From Gammaproteobacteria bacterium (lineage in GTDB: Bacteria > Pseudomonadota > Gammaproteobacteria > Arenicellales > JAOTYS01): 8,621 bases of DNA. Location: NCBI GenBank assembly GCA_029861795.1, contig JAOTYS010000178.1:1-8621 (forward strand), in the 5' to 3' direction. The notes beneath the pieces were generated by a model, which was not told the DNA's origin, ran no database searches, and saw only the letters and a list, made by a program, of their open reading frames with translations. A program made the translations under genes and the position numbers. Positions 1 to 5,511 of the stretch are shown in pieces (the stretch's first letter is position 1; each line of letters opens with the position of its first letter).

Positions 1-28
1 GGTGGACAGCAGCTTCGACTTGTGGCTA

Positions 29-73
29 CCAGCATCTGTACCGGTGGTCATCGACAACCGATACAGATGCTGG
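29..73. repeat. Perfect 12-bp inverted repeat (hairpin) downstream of the dodecin gene
   Basis: The arms CCAGCATCTGTA (29-40) and TACAGATGCTGG (62-73) are perfectly complementary. After one C/A mismatch the stem can continue for four more pairs (42-45 with 57-60). It lies 89 nt beyond the dodecin stop codon. Neither side has a strong T-run, although TTTT occurs shortly after it on the plus strand (within 81-90). It could be a terminator for an off-window plus-strand gene, a processing or stability element for the dodecin mRNA, or a dispersed extragenic palindrome. I see no gene in 1-161. Confidence 0.6.
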
Positions 74-161
74 CGATCTAGTTTTGCGAAGGCACACTGG
101 CGCTGCTATTTTTCGCGGCACCCGACTCTAACGACGTCCTTTGGCCGGCGTATCGTGGCCT

Positions 162-371
162 TTAGTCTTCGAACTTGAAGGAAACTTTAACCTTCGCTCT
201 ATATGCTTCTACTTTGCCATCCTTGATCTGTACATCCAGCTCTGATACTTCAGCAATGCGAAGATCTCTTAGCGATTCGGCTGCTCTACTTACCGCCGCT
301 GCCGTTGCCTTCTCCCAAGATTCACTACTCGTACCCACTAGCTCAATTACTTTATAAACACTCTCTGCCAT
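162..371 (-). CDS. Dodecin family protein (69 aa)
   Basis: Small dodecamer-forming cytoplasmic protein. Dodecins build hollow 12-subunit shells; classical members bind flavins, others have different or unknown ligands. The whole protein is one dodecin domain: N-terminal strand VYKVIELVGTSS (5-16), a helix from SWEKA through ESLRDL, then two strands that include the conserved DGKVEAYRAKVKVSF stretch (about 51-65). Length is normal for the family. The ATG has an excellent Shine-Dalgarno (AAAGGAGGA, plus-strand 376-384) with 5 nt spacing after GGAGG. The tryptophan that stacks on flavin in archaeal dodecin (usual context RWFEV) is not present: the aligned stretch reads RIAEV, and the only Trp is residue 19 in the helix. 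Flavin binding is therefore doubtful, as in the non-classical dodecin subgroup with SWEKA helices. It stands alone with about 300 bp of noncoding DNA upstream, so it probably has its own promoter. Confidence 0.92.
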   Translation of the reverse strand: MAESVYKVIELVGTSSESWEKATAAAVSRAAESLRDLRIAEVSELDVQIKDGKVEAYRAKVKVSFKFED

Positions 372-678
372 GTCGTCCTCCTTTTATTTGCCTCGTTAAT
401 GATAACCTTTAAGGAACGCTTTCGTCCTATTTATCAATAATCGCCAATTGCTAATATACCGGGAGTTCATTTCTTTGATCCATAAAATTAAGCTTTTCTA
501 CCCAGATATACATTATCAAGAAACTACGGGTCATCCGAATCAGGCAATCTTTCCAAAATTGCAAAGTGATTAAGCTAGACACCTCCCGAGTTCGCCGTGG
601 ACAGTAATTAATAGTTCCCCGCCGAGGCTGGCGAGCCTATATCCCTGCGAGGAACGCTACCTGAGATTCGGGGGAACC
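372..678. other. Noncoding gap between dodecin and protease genes
   Basis: This 307-bp gap has no plausible gene on either strand. The side next to the dodecin start is AT-rich and should contain the dodecin promoter on the minus strand, but I could not find a well-spaced -35/-10 pair. The end next to the protease stop holds the 614-677 inverted repeat, listed separately. Confidence 0.6.
614..677 (-). repeat. Structured inverted repeat after the protease gene, possible terminator
   Basis: GTTCCCC (614-620) pairs with GGGGAAC (671-677), closing a 50-nt interior. That interior contains a 5-bp hairpin with tetraloop (AGGCT 625-629, GGCG, AGCCT 634-638) and a 3-bp GCG/CGC element (647-657). It starts immediately after the stop codon of the M50 protease gene, and on the minus strand is followed by TATTAATTACTG, which is AT-rich but not a U-tract. 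A transcription terminator or 3'-end stabilising structure is the most likely role. Termination efficiency cannot be judged by eye. Confidence 0.4.
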
Positions 679-1320
679 TCACACGAACGCGATAAAGGGT
701 AGAAGAGCATCACTTACCGCAAGTAAATTCCTAAAAATAGGAATACCGAAGATACTTAACATGATCAATCCCAGAAGCACCATGTTACCGTAGCGGGCAT
801 TGTAATACTTGTACTGTTGCGCAAGACGTTCGGGCAGAAAGTATGGAAGGATGTAATGTCCATCGAGCGCCCCCAGCGGAATCAAGTTGAAAATCATCAA
901 TAGTAGATTGATTTGGGCCAGGAAGACAAAGAAGAATCGCGGTCCGGGGTCTAGCAGACCCTCTACCCCCATCCGCAAACCAAACAAATAGACGTTGATG
1001 GATACAATGGCGACCAGCAAATTCATGCCAGGACCGGCCGCCGATACCAATAGATCGGCCCACCTTGAAGTGAAGTTTCGAGGATTCGTTGGGACCGGTT
1101 TGGCATAACCAAACCCCACGAACATCACCATTAACAATCCCATCGGATCTATGTGCACCAATGGGTTGAGCGTGAGCCGCCCAGCGCGCTCTGCGGTGTC
1201 GTCACCAAAGAGCTTGGCAACATACGCATGACCGAACTCGTGAAAAGACAGTGAAACAACTAGGGCAATCAAGATTATTAGAAACAGCGCGATGTGACCA
1301 TCGTAGATAAGTTGAATCAC
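679..1320 (-). CDS. Site-2 protease (M50) family membrane metalloprotease (213 aa)
   Basis: Intramembrane zinc metalloprotease of the short S2P/M50 type, without PDZ or CBS domains. It has a hydrophobic first segment (about 10-26) running into the zinc-binding HEFGH (27-31), where H27 and H31 are predicted ligands and E28 the general base. A central conserved AGPGMNLL lies at 95-102. The second active-site motif is NLIPLGALDG (145-154), with D153 the third zinc ligand, and further hydrophobic segments lie at about 98-116, 129-148 and 178-196. All catalytic residues are present, so it should be active. The start is GTG (plus-strand CAC at 1318-1320) with a weak AAGGGAT upstream. Small stand-alone S2P proteins of this class are widespread and their substrates mostly unknown. 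The neighbouring genes give no hint of a substrate. It lies 52 bp downstream of the RidA-family gene with a hairpin between them, so co-transcription is possible but partial. Confidence 0.9.
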   Translation of the reverse strand: MIQLIYDGHIALFLIILIALVVSLSFHEFGHAYVAKLFGDDTAERAGRLTLNPLVHIDPMGLLMVMFVGFGYAKPVPTNPRNFTSRWADLLVSAAGPGMNLLVAIVSINVYLFGLRMGVEGLLDPGPRFFFVFLAQINLLLMIFNLIPLGALDGHYILPYFLPERLAQQYKYYNARYGNMVLLGLIMLSIFGIPIFRNLLAVSDALLPFIAFV

Positions 1321-1350
1321 GAGTTGATCCCTTGAAGTAAAATAGTGCTA

Positions 1351-1371
1351 AGACCAGCAGCTTGCAGGTCT
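1351..1371 (-). terminator. Hairpin after the RidA-family gene, weak terminator or attenuator
   Basis: AGACC and GGTCT form a 5-bp outer stem. A T/T mismatch follows, then a GCA/TGC inner stem with a 3-nt loop. The hairpin begins within 2 nt of the RidA stop codon. On the minus strand it is followed by TTAGCACTATTTTAC, which is only partly U-rich. It probably terminates or reduces transcription into the downstream protease gene. Confidence 0.4.
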
Positions 1372-1372
1372 C

Positions 1373-1717
1373 TCATTTCGCGGCGATAACGGTAATTTCG
1401 ACTAGAGTCGAACCCGCGAGCCCGACTTGGACACAGGCGCGCTGAGGCCAATTGTCGGGCCCGATCCACTCATTCCAAACTTTGTCCATTTCAGCCTTTT
1501 TCGATATGTCAGTAATGTACACCGTGGCAGACAGCAACTTTGTTTTGTCACTACCGGCATCGGTGAGGTTCCTGTCTATTTGAACCAAGGTTTGCGTGGT
1601 TTGACCTGAAACATCATCAGTAGTATCTGGCGCAGTCGCAACAGTGAATACCAAGCCGGCATACTCGACGGCTCGATTTCGACCCACAGCATTACCGGCA
1701 AATCGATTGATATTCAT
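1373..1717 (-). CDS. RidA/YjgF family protein (114 aa)
   Basis: Cytosolic, trimer-forming Rid-superfamily protein. RidA itself hydrolyses reactive enamine/imine intermediates such as 2-aminoacrylate; other Rid groups are less well defined. The domain covers the whole protein: strand VFTVATAPD (23-31), the helix with TTQTLVQIDRNL (40-51), LLSATVYITD (61-70), and the C-terminal signature PQRACVQVGLAG (91-102). Its Arg93 matches the carboxylate-binding Arg105 of E. coli RidA, and E107 follows. The reading frame extends 8 codons further to an ATG at 1741, but that ATG has no Shine-Dalgarno. The internal ATG at 1715-1717 is preceded by GGAGG with 5 nt spacing, so I chose it. The central stretch matches YoaB-like Rid proteins better than RidA proper, so the exact substrate is unknown. 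It is divergent from allA and shares its 195-bp intergenic region. Confidence 0.88.
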   Translation of the reverse strand: MNINRFAGNAVGRNRAVEYAGLVFTVATAPDTTDDVSGQTTQTLVQIDRNLTDAGSDKTKLLSATVYITDISKKAEMDKVWNEWIGPDNWPQRACVQVGLAGSTLVEITVIAAK

Positions 1718-1722
1718 GGGAT

Positions 1723-1727
1723 CCTCC
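1723..1727 (-). promoter_or_regulatory. Shine-Dalgarno site that decides the RidA-family start
   Basis: On the minus strand GGAGG is followed by ATCCC and then ATG (1717). The upstream in-frame ATG at 1741 has no such site, so the protein should begin at MNINRF rather than MSISTED. Confidence 0.75.
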
Positions 1728-1798
1728 GTAGAGATCGACATCTAGAAAGACAACTATAACACTGAGTTTCCCGTACTCGCGGCAAGTAAATTCTATTG

Positions 1799-1828
1799 TT
1801 GACACGGTCGAGAGATTGACCACATTAT
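1799..1828 (+). promoter_or_regulatory. Possible sigma-70 promoter for allA
   Basis: A perfect -35 box TTGACA (1799-1804) is followed after 18 bp by CATTAT (1823-1828), a 4/6 match to TATAAT. A start near 1835 would give a leader of about 78 nt before the allA ATG. The intergenic region (1718-1912) also serves the divergent RidA-family gene. On that strand I see a TATAGT-like -10 but no convincing -35. Confidence 0.4.
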
Positions 1829-1897
1829 TGCTCCATCCAGGCCCAAACAAGATCGATAAGCCCAATATGGGATTAACGCATGGCTTGTTTCGAGGCC

Positions 1898-1903
1898 AAG
1901 GAG
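1898..1903 (+). promoter_or_regulatory. Shine-Dalgarno site that decides the allA start
   Basis: AAGGAG lies 9 nt before the ATG at 1913-1915. The earlier in-frame ATG at 1880 would place this site inside the gene and has no Shine-Dalgarno of its own. Confidence 0.65.
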
Positions 1904-1912
1904 CACAAGACA

Positions 1913-2416
1913 ATGTCCACGGTGAATCTGACAGTCGAGAATCTCACACGCGATGCCTTCGCACCTTTTGGTGACGTGATCGAAATCGAGGGACGAACGC
2001 CTAGGATCATCAATCAAGGCACAGCCGAGCGTTATAACGATCTAGCACTTGTCGATGTGTGTGACAATGGTGGCCGGCCGCTGATCAGTATCTTTCGCGC
2101 ACAACCCGCCGAACTGCCAGTACAACTGCGGTTGATGGAACGTCACCCGATCGCAAGTCAGGCCTTTATTCCACTTTCGACGACGCCATACTTGGTAGCC
2201 GTGGCCGAGGCCGATGCACAGCCGACTCCAGAGCGACTGCGTGCCTTTGTTACCAACGGCCGTCAGGGCATCAACCTGCGGCGTGGGACCTGGCACCATC
2301 CGTTGCTCGCACTACAACAGATCAGTGAATTCCTAGTGGTGGATCGTGGAGATGATGGTGGCAACTACGACGAGGTGTCCCTCGAAAACCATAGCGTCAT
2401 GCTTGACTATCATTGA
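1913..2416 (+). CDS. allA: Ureidoglycolate lyase (167 aa)
   Basis: Cytosolic enzyme of the ureidoglycolate lyase/hydrolase family, which splits (S)-ureidoglycolate to glyoxylate and urea, the last step of one purine/allantoin degradation route. Family landmarks in order: DAFAPFGDVIE (14-24), NQGTAERYNDLA (34-45), ERHPIASQAFIPL (76-88), NGRQGINLRRGTWHHPLLAL (115-134) and FLVVDRG (140-146). The GTWHHP histidines and ERHP belong to the cupin-like active site. Length is close to the 160 aa of E. coli AllA. The frame opens at 1880, but the ATG at 1913 has AAGGAG upstream and starts just before the first family-typical strand, so I prefer it. No other allantoin genes are in the window, so it may draw ureidoglycolate from elsewhere or act in a degenerate pathway. 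The divergent RidA-family neighbour suggests nitrogen-compound metabolism (inference). Confidence 0.9.
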   Translation: MSTVNLTVENLTRDAFAPFGDVIEIEGRTPRIINQGTAERYNDLALVDVCDNGGRPLISIFRAQPAELPVQLRLMERHPIASQAFIPLSTTPYLVAVAEADAQPTPERLRAFVTNGRQGINLRRGTWHHPLLALQQISEFLVVDRGDDGGNYDEVSLENHSVMLDYH

Positions 2417-2725
2417 TCCGAGTCTCGTCTTCCTCCAAAACAAACGCAAGCAATCTTTTTCATGGAGTAACCCAGGTACGTGGCGATGATTGGAAACACT
2501 TACTCTATATATAGGAGTCGCGCCTCTCTCTTCCGCCGCTTTTTGGCATCTTTCGGGAGGACGTCTAGCCCGGTGAGAAGTTGTGGCGCGACATCCATCG
2601 CTGAAGCGCCTCTGCATCCCAGTATTCGATAGCTTGGTTGTTGAGAAAAGGATTTTGTAGCGAGCGCCCGGGCGCGCCCTCGGTGTCAACAATGCCTTCT
2701 CGTTTAATGTGTGTTAACGAACGTT
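2417..2725. other. Gene-poor stretch between allA and the pstS remnant
   Basis: No gene is supported here. An open frame on the minus strand (stop 2565, running up into the antisense of the pstS remnant) encodes an unrecognised peptide ending in MSRHNFSPG. It has no credible start or Shine-Dalgarno, so it is at most decayed coding sequence. Overlapping GC palindromes occur at 2664-2675 (GCGCCCGGGCGC) and 2670-2679 (GGGCGCGCCC). No clear terminator is visible for allA. Confidence 0.5.
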
Positions 2726-2914
2726 TCACCCGCTGGATACGGCGACTGCAACATCTGGATTGACTTTCGGGTAAGCCTCCGCCCAAGCTTGGGCGACATT
2801 CACCAGGGTGTCGGAGCCCTTGTTCTGGATCAGGCTGCGCGCCTGAACGGTCGCACCACCGGCCAAAAAGCCAGTCACCAGCAAGATTATAGCAAGAGTA
2901 ATCTTGAACTTCAT
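2726..2914 (-). pseudogene. pstS: Truncated phosphate-binding protein gene, N-terminal remnant (62 codons)
   Basis: PstS is the periplasmic binding protein of the high-affinity phosphate ABC transporter. This remnant keeps the ATG, a good Shine-Dalgarno (GAGGAGA, plus-strand 2922-2928, 7 nt spacing), a signal peptide (1-24, cleavage after VQA) and the first mature segment: NKGSDTLVNVAQAWAEAYPK (31-50), then VNPDVAVAVSSG. Full PstS proteins continue with the phosphate-contacting GGGSGTG loop and several hundred more residues. Here a TGA follows SSG directly, and none of the three downstream frames resumes a PstS sequence, so most of the gene is deleted rather than frameshifted. It lies downstream of phoB-phoR, where pst genes often sit. 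No pstC, pstA, pstB or phoU is in the window; the live transporter is presumably elsewhere. A short secreted peptide could still be made. Confidence 0.85.
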
Positions 2915-2986
2915 GTGATCGTCTCCTCTGAAATATCAGAAAAATCTAAACTGAACAGGTGATACGTCTTCAGTCACATCTCACCT

Positions 2987-3006
2987 ATTCACAATCATAT
3001 AACGAA
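2987..3006 (-). promoter_or_regulatory. Weak Pho-box-like element upstream of the pstS remnant
   Basis: On the minus strand two 7-bp units spaced at an 11-bp period, TCGTTAT and TTGTGAA, each match 4 of 7 positions of the PhoB half-site CTGTCAT. The element lies about 73 nt upstream of the remnant's ATG. No good -10 sits at the expected distance, so it may be a decayed site. Confidence 0.25.
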
Positions 3007-3015
3007 CGATGGCAA

Positions 3016-3029
3016 TTATGGGCCCATAA
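3016..3029. repeat. Perfect 14-bp palindrome
   Basis: TTATGGGCCCATAA is fully self-complementary. It lies about 100 bp upstream of the pstS remnant. It could be an operator for a dimeric regulator, but I see no second copy in the window. Confidence 0.5.
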
Positions 3030-3060
3030 GAAAGAGGTTGGCTCGCCCTAAGTTCGCCCC

Positions 3061-3180
3061 CATTTGCCAGAATTTTTACTTAAGTAAAAATCCGCTTACA
3101 AAAAACAGTGACAGTAAGATCGAATTTTTTTTCCAATTAGAAAATAAAAAATTAAATAGCGAATCTGAATCCCCCAAAAA
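3061..3180. other. AT-rich island with a 20-bp perfect palindrome
   Basis: By hand count this 120-bp stretch holds 33 G or C (about 27%), against about half in the flanking genes. At 3072-3091 the sequence ATTTTTACTTAAGTAAAAAT is perfectly palindromic, and on the minus strand it overlaps the stop codon of the possible 58-codon ORF. Low GC, palindromes and the adjacent pstS remnant suggest a site of past insertion or deletion (inference). Confidence 0.55.
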
Positions 3181-3252
3181 CACTCCTCTTAGTAAAAAAC
3201 CCGACTTTCTTATGAGTAGGCCGGCAGTAGAGGCACGTTTCGCGGTGGTCAT
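3076..3252 (-). CDS. Possible small ORF (58 aa), unrecognised
   Basis: An ATG at 3250-3252 on the minus strand is preceded by GAGGAGAG with 6 nt between GAGGAG and the ATG, and the frame runs to TAA at 3076-3078. The peptide begins MTTAKRASTAGLLIRKSG and ends in a hydrophobic stretch (ILLSLFFVSGFLLK), so a short membrane peptide is conceivable. It matches no family I recognise. Its last two thirds lie in the AT-rich island, so the amino-acid bias may simply reflect base composition. The Shine-Dalgarno is the distal arm of a 14-bp perfect stem. That is either a translational switch or a sign that this is not a gene. The opposite strand also has an open frame (3038-3256), rich in Lys, Asn and Ser, for which I see even less support. 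Confidence 0.25.
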   Translation of the reverse strand: MTTAKRASTAGLLIRKSGFLLRGVFLGDSDSLFNFLFSNWKKNSILLSLFFVSGFLLK

Positions 3253-3254
3253 AT

Positions 3255-3310
3255 AACTCTCCTCAAAGTTGATGAATAGAAGCCTGAAACTTCAGGCTTT
3301 GAGGAGAGTT
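3255..3310 (-). repeat. 14-bp perfect inverted repeat enclosing a second hairpin
   Basis: The arms AACTCTCCTCAAAG (3255-3268) and CTTTGAGGAGAGTT (3297-3310) are exactly complementary. Between them AAGCCTGAA (3280-3288) pairs with TTCAGGCTT (3291-3299), and this inner stem shares 3297-3299 with the outer arm, so the two full stems compete for three bases. On the minus strand the order after phoR is anti-Shine-Dalgarno arm, inner hairpin, then a GAGGAGAG arm directly before an ATG. No U-tract follows on either strand, which argues against a simple terminator. Alternatives are an SD-sequestering leader for the 58-codon ORF, a 3' stability element of the phoBR mRNA, or a miniature mobile-element relic. 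Confidence 0.6.
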
Positions 3311-3357
3311 TAAGGGTCTTCTGTTAGCGAATTATCACCGCAAGATGACCATTAGAA

Positions 3358-4815
3358 TCAGGAGTGTACGATTTGATTATCGGTGTCGTAGACGGTTTTG
3401 GGAACGTCGAAGTGGAACACGCTACCCTTACCCGGTTCGCTATCCACCGACACCGAGCCGTTGTGAAGCACGGCCACATGCTTGACGATGGCCAATCCCA
3501 AGCCAGTGCCGCCTAGGCTGCGACTGCGCGCCTTATCTACACGATAGAAACGCTCGAAAAGCCGGGGAATATGCTCAGCGGAAATCCCCGGACCCTCATC
3601 AATGACATCGATTCGCACATGGGTTCCATTATCCAAACCTTGCATTGTCACCCGAGTGCCCGATGTACTGTACTTGATCGCGTTGTCCACAAGGTTAATG
3701 ATTGCTTGTGTAAGCAACGAGCGGTCGACAAATATCTTGATTTTCGAGTCGCATTGAATCGCAATAGCGATATCCTTCTCCTCGGCCCTCGCCAGACAGA
3801 ATTCGCGAGCCGAAGACAACAGGTCTTGCAGGTCATCGGAATGCAGATGCAACAACTCAGACGCGGGCTGGGTTTCCAGGCGAGACAATGTAAGCAGATC
3901 ATCCGCAATCGCCTCTAGTCGTTGGGATTGCCTGGCCAAGATGCCTAAGAAACGGTCTAAGTCCTCCCTGTTGTCCTTGGCACCGTCTCTAAGTGTCTCC
4001 ACGAACCCCTTTATTGAAGTGATTGGCGTCTTCAGCTCATGCGATACATTTGCGACGAAATCTTGACGAATGGTTTCGAGATGCTGTAACTGACCGGCCA
4101 TGCGGTTCATAGCAGACGCCAGTTCTGTAATCTCTCTGACTTCGTATTCAGGTAACTTGCTGCCAAAACGACCCTGTGCAAAGCGATTGGCCCCGTCTAC
4201 GATGTCTTTCAACGGTGGATTTATCTTCCGATAAAGGTATAAGCTCAACAAAACTGCCGCTATGGCGAGCACTACACCCATCAAAATCAAAGTGCGTTTA
4301 AGCTGACTTAACAGATCGTCGATGGAACGCAACGGAATCGACGTCCGCACCACATAATCCACCGAAGTGCCTTCCGTAGCGGGCACCGCCACGTAAAGCA
4401 ACGTCGCAGATAGCGTGTCGCTATACCTCGTCGTCGAAGTCACCTCACCGTCAAAGCCGCGCGCAATTTCAGGCCGATTGCGATGATTATCCATGGTGTT
4501 TGTGTCGGCCTGTGAATCGCACAGCACGATTCCGTTCTCTGCGATTACCGTCAATCGAATATCGGTGACCGAACCCGGAATGTGGCAAGTGGCATCGCTG
4601 ACCGTAATCGCGCCCCTTTCGCGTCCTGAGGTGATACGCGCAGCGACAATGCTCGCCTTGTCTTCAAGGATCGTCCGTAGTTGTTGTATGAAAAAATCCC
4701 GGTAACGTTCAGTGCTGTACCAGGTGAGTGCGGCGAGCGAGATCAACACAACCACAACGCTCGCTATGTAATATATCCATATAGATGGTTTCTTCCCAGG
4801 CATTAACGTGGTCAT
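3358..4815 (-). CDS. phoR: Phosphate-regulon sensor histidine kinase PhoR (485 aa)
   Basis: Inner-membrane sensor kinase that phosphorylates PhoB under phosphate limitation. Order: TM1 (about 11-31), a periplasmic domain (about 34-174) with a PhoR-type PAS/Cache signature (LTVIAENGIVLCDS, then MDNHRNRPEI and TLLYVAVPA), TM2 (about 175-195), HAMP (about 196-248), dimerisation/phosphoacceptor helix VSHELKTPITSIKGF with His259, and the ATP-binding domain: N box NLVDNAIKYS (374-383), G1 DEGPGIS (406-412), F box RLFERFYR (418-425), G2 GGTGLGLAIV (435-444). All kinase motifs are intact. Unlike E. coli PhoR, which has almost no periplasmic part, it has a full extracytoplasmic domain, as in many other bacteria. 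That domain has two cysteines (77 and 99) that could form a disulfide. The ATG abuts the TAA of phoB (TAAATG) with no clear Shine-Dalgarno, so translation is probably coupled to phoB. Confidence 0.93.
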   Translation of the reverse strand: MTTLMPGKKPSIWIYYIASVVVVLISLAALTWYSTERYRDFFIQQLRTILEDKASIVAARITSGRERGAITVSDATCHIPGSVTDIRLTVIAENGIVLCDSQADTNTMDNHRNRPEIARGFDGEVTSTTRYSDTLSATLLYVAVPATEGTSVDYVVRTSIPLRSIDDLLSQLKRTLILMGVVLAIAAVLLSLYLYRKINPPLKDIVDGANRFAQGRFGSKLPEYEVREITELASAMNRMAGQLQHLETIRQDFVANVSHELKTPITSIKGFVETLRDGAKDNREDLDRFLGILARQSQRLEAIADDLLTLSRLETQPASELLHLHSDDLQDLLSSAREFCLARAEEKDIAIAIQCDSKIKIFVDRSLLTQAIINLVDNAIKYSTSGTRVTMQGLDNGTHVRIDVIDEGPGISAEHIPRLFERFYRVDKARSRSLGGTGLGLAIVKHVAVLHNGSVSVDSEPGKGSVFHFDVPKTVYDTDNQIVHS

Positions 4816-5505
4816 TTAGGCTTCTTTAAAGCGGTACCCCACTCCCCTTACGGTCTCAACATAATCGCTGTACCTTCCTAACTTTTTACGTAGCCCCGCG
4901 ATGCGAACGTCCACTGCGCGTTCTGTAACTACATAGTTGTCTCCCTTAACGCCGTTGACAATCTGATAGCGGGTAAACACCCAACCGGGATGTCGTGCGA
5001 GGAAACACAGCAGGTGAAACTCGTCCCTGGTCAGATTCAGCGGTTGATCGGCCAAACTCGCCCGGAAACGAACCGGATCGGCCACCAAATCGTGAACTGC
5101 GATCTTGCCCTTAGAATCTGGCTTTGATCCCCCGAATCGCCGTAGTACTGCGCGAACCCTCGCTATCAGTATTTTCGGGCTAAACGGTTTGGTCACATAG
5201 TCATCGGCACCCAGTTCAAGACCCGCGACGATGTCGGATTCTTCTCCCTTTGCGGAAATCATCAAGACGGGAATTGATTGCAGTTTTGAATTGGCCTTTA
5301 ATCTTTTACACACTTCGAGTCCGTCCACCCCCGGCAACATCAGATCAAGCAGCACAATATTGGGTGTGGTGCTTTCAACAAGGTTCAAACCTGCTTCGCC
5401 GGATGTGGCACCGTTGACGCTAAACCCCTCTCGACGAAGGTTGTAACTGATGAGCTCGAGAATGTCCTCTTCATCCTCGATTACCACTGCGGATATGTTC
5501 TTCAT
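4816..5505 (-). CDS. phoB: Phosphate-regulon response regulator PhoB (229 aa)
   Basis: OmpR/PhoB-type transcription factor; phosphorylated PhoB binds Pho boxes as tandem dimers and activates phosphate-starvation genes. The receiver domain (about 4-120) has the acidic pocket EDEED (10-14), phosphoacceptor Asp54 in VLLDLMLPG, Ser84 and Lys106 in TKPFSP. The C-terminal winged helix (about 133-228) has LTRDEFHLLCFLARHPGWVF, the recognition-helix segment TERAVDVRIAGLRKKLG, and ends in ETVRGVGYRFKEA, typical of PhoB. Length equals that of E. coli PhoB. The ATG (5503-5505) has no Shine-Dalgarno in the 20 nt before it, while a Pho-box-like motif ends 21 nt upstream, suggesting autoregulation and possibly a leaderless mRNA. 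It is followed without a gap by phoR and lies 203 bp downstream of the phosphate porin gene on the same strand. Confidence 0.94.
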   Translation of the reverse strand: MKNISAVVIEDEEDILELISYNLRREGFSVNGATSGEAGLNLVESTTPNIVLLDLMLPGVDGLEVCKRLKANSKLQSIPVLMISAKGEESDIVAGLELGADDYVTKPFSPKILIARVRAVLRRFGGSKPDSKGKIAVHDLVADPVRFRASLADQPLNLTRDEFHLLCFLARHPGWVFTRYQIVNGVKGDNYVVTERAVDVRIAGLRKKLGRYSDYVETVRGVGYRFKEA

Positions 5506-5511
5506 TAAGTA

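Noticed and set aside
614..677. GTTCCCC...GGGGAAC as an integron attC site
   Set aside because: attC core sites have the opposite arrangement (RYYYAAC first, GTTRRRY last) and there is no integron context.
2503..2513. CTATATATAG palindrome as a promoter element
   Set aside because: No partner -35 and no gene downstream on either strand at a sensible distance.
2664..2679. Overlapping GC palindromes as a regulatory site
   Set aside because: Such palindromes arise easily in GC-rich tracts; there is no second copy and no adjacent gene start.
2711..2728. TTCGTTAACA directly after the pstS-remnant stop, resembling the phoB motif
   Set aside because: The two TTAA cores are 10 bp apart, not 11, the rest of the motif does not match, and there is no gene start at a suitable distance on that strand.
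2565..2786. Minus-strand open frame as a continuation of pstS or a cytochrome c fragment
   Set aside because: It is in another frame, overlaps the pstS remnant, shows none of the PstS loop motifs and no CxxCH. A faint resemblance of its end to a cytochrome c C-terminus is too weak to call.
3038..3256. Plus-strand 72-codon ORF in the AT-rich region
   Set aside because: No Shine-Dalgarno and no family resemblance. The Lys/Asn/Ser-rich composition follows from A-rich DNA, and it is antisense to the slightly better 58-codon ORF.
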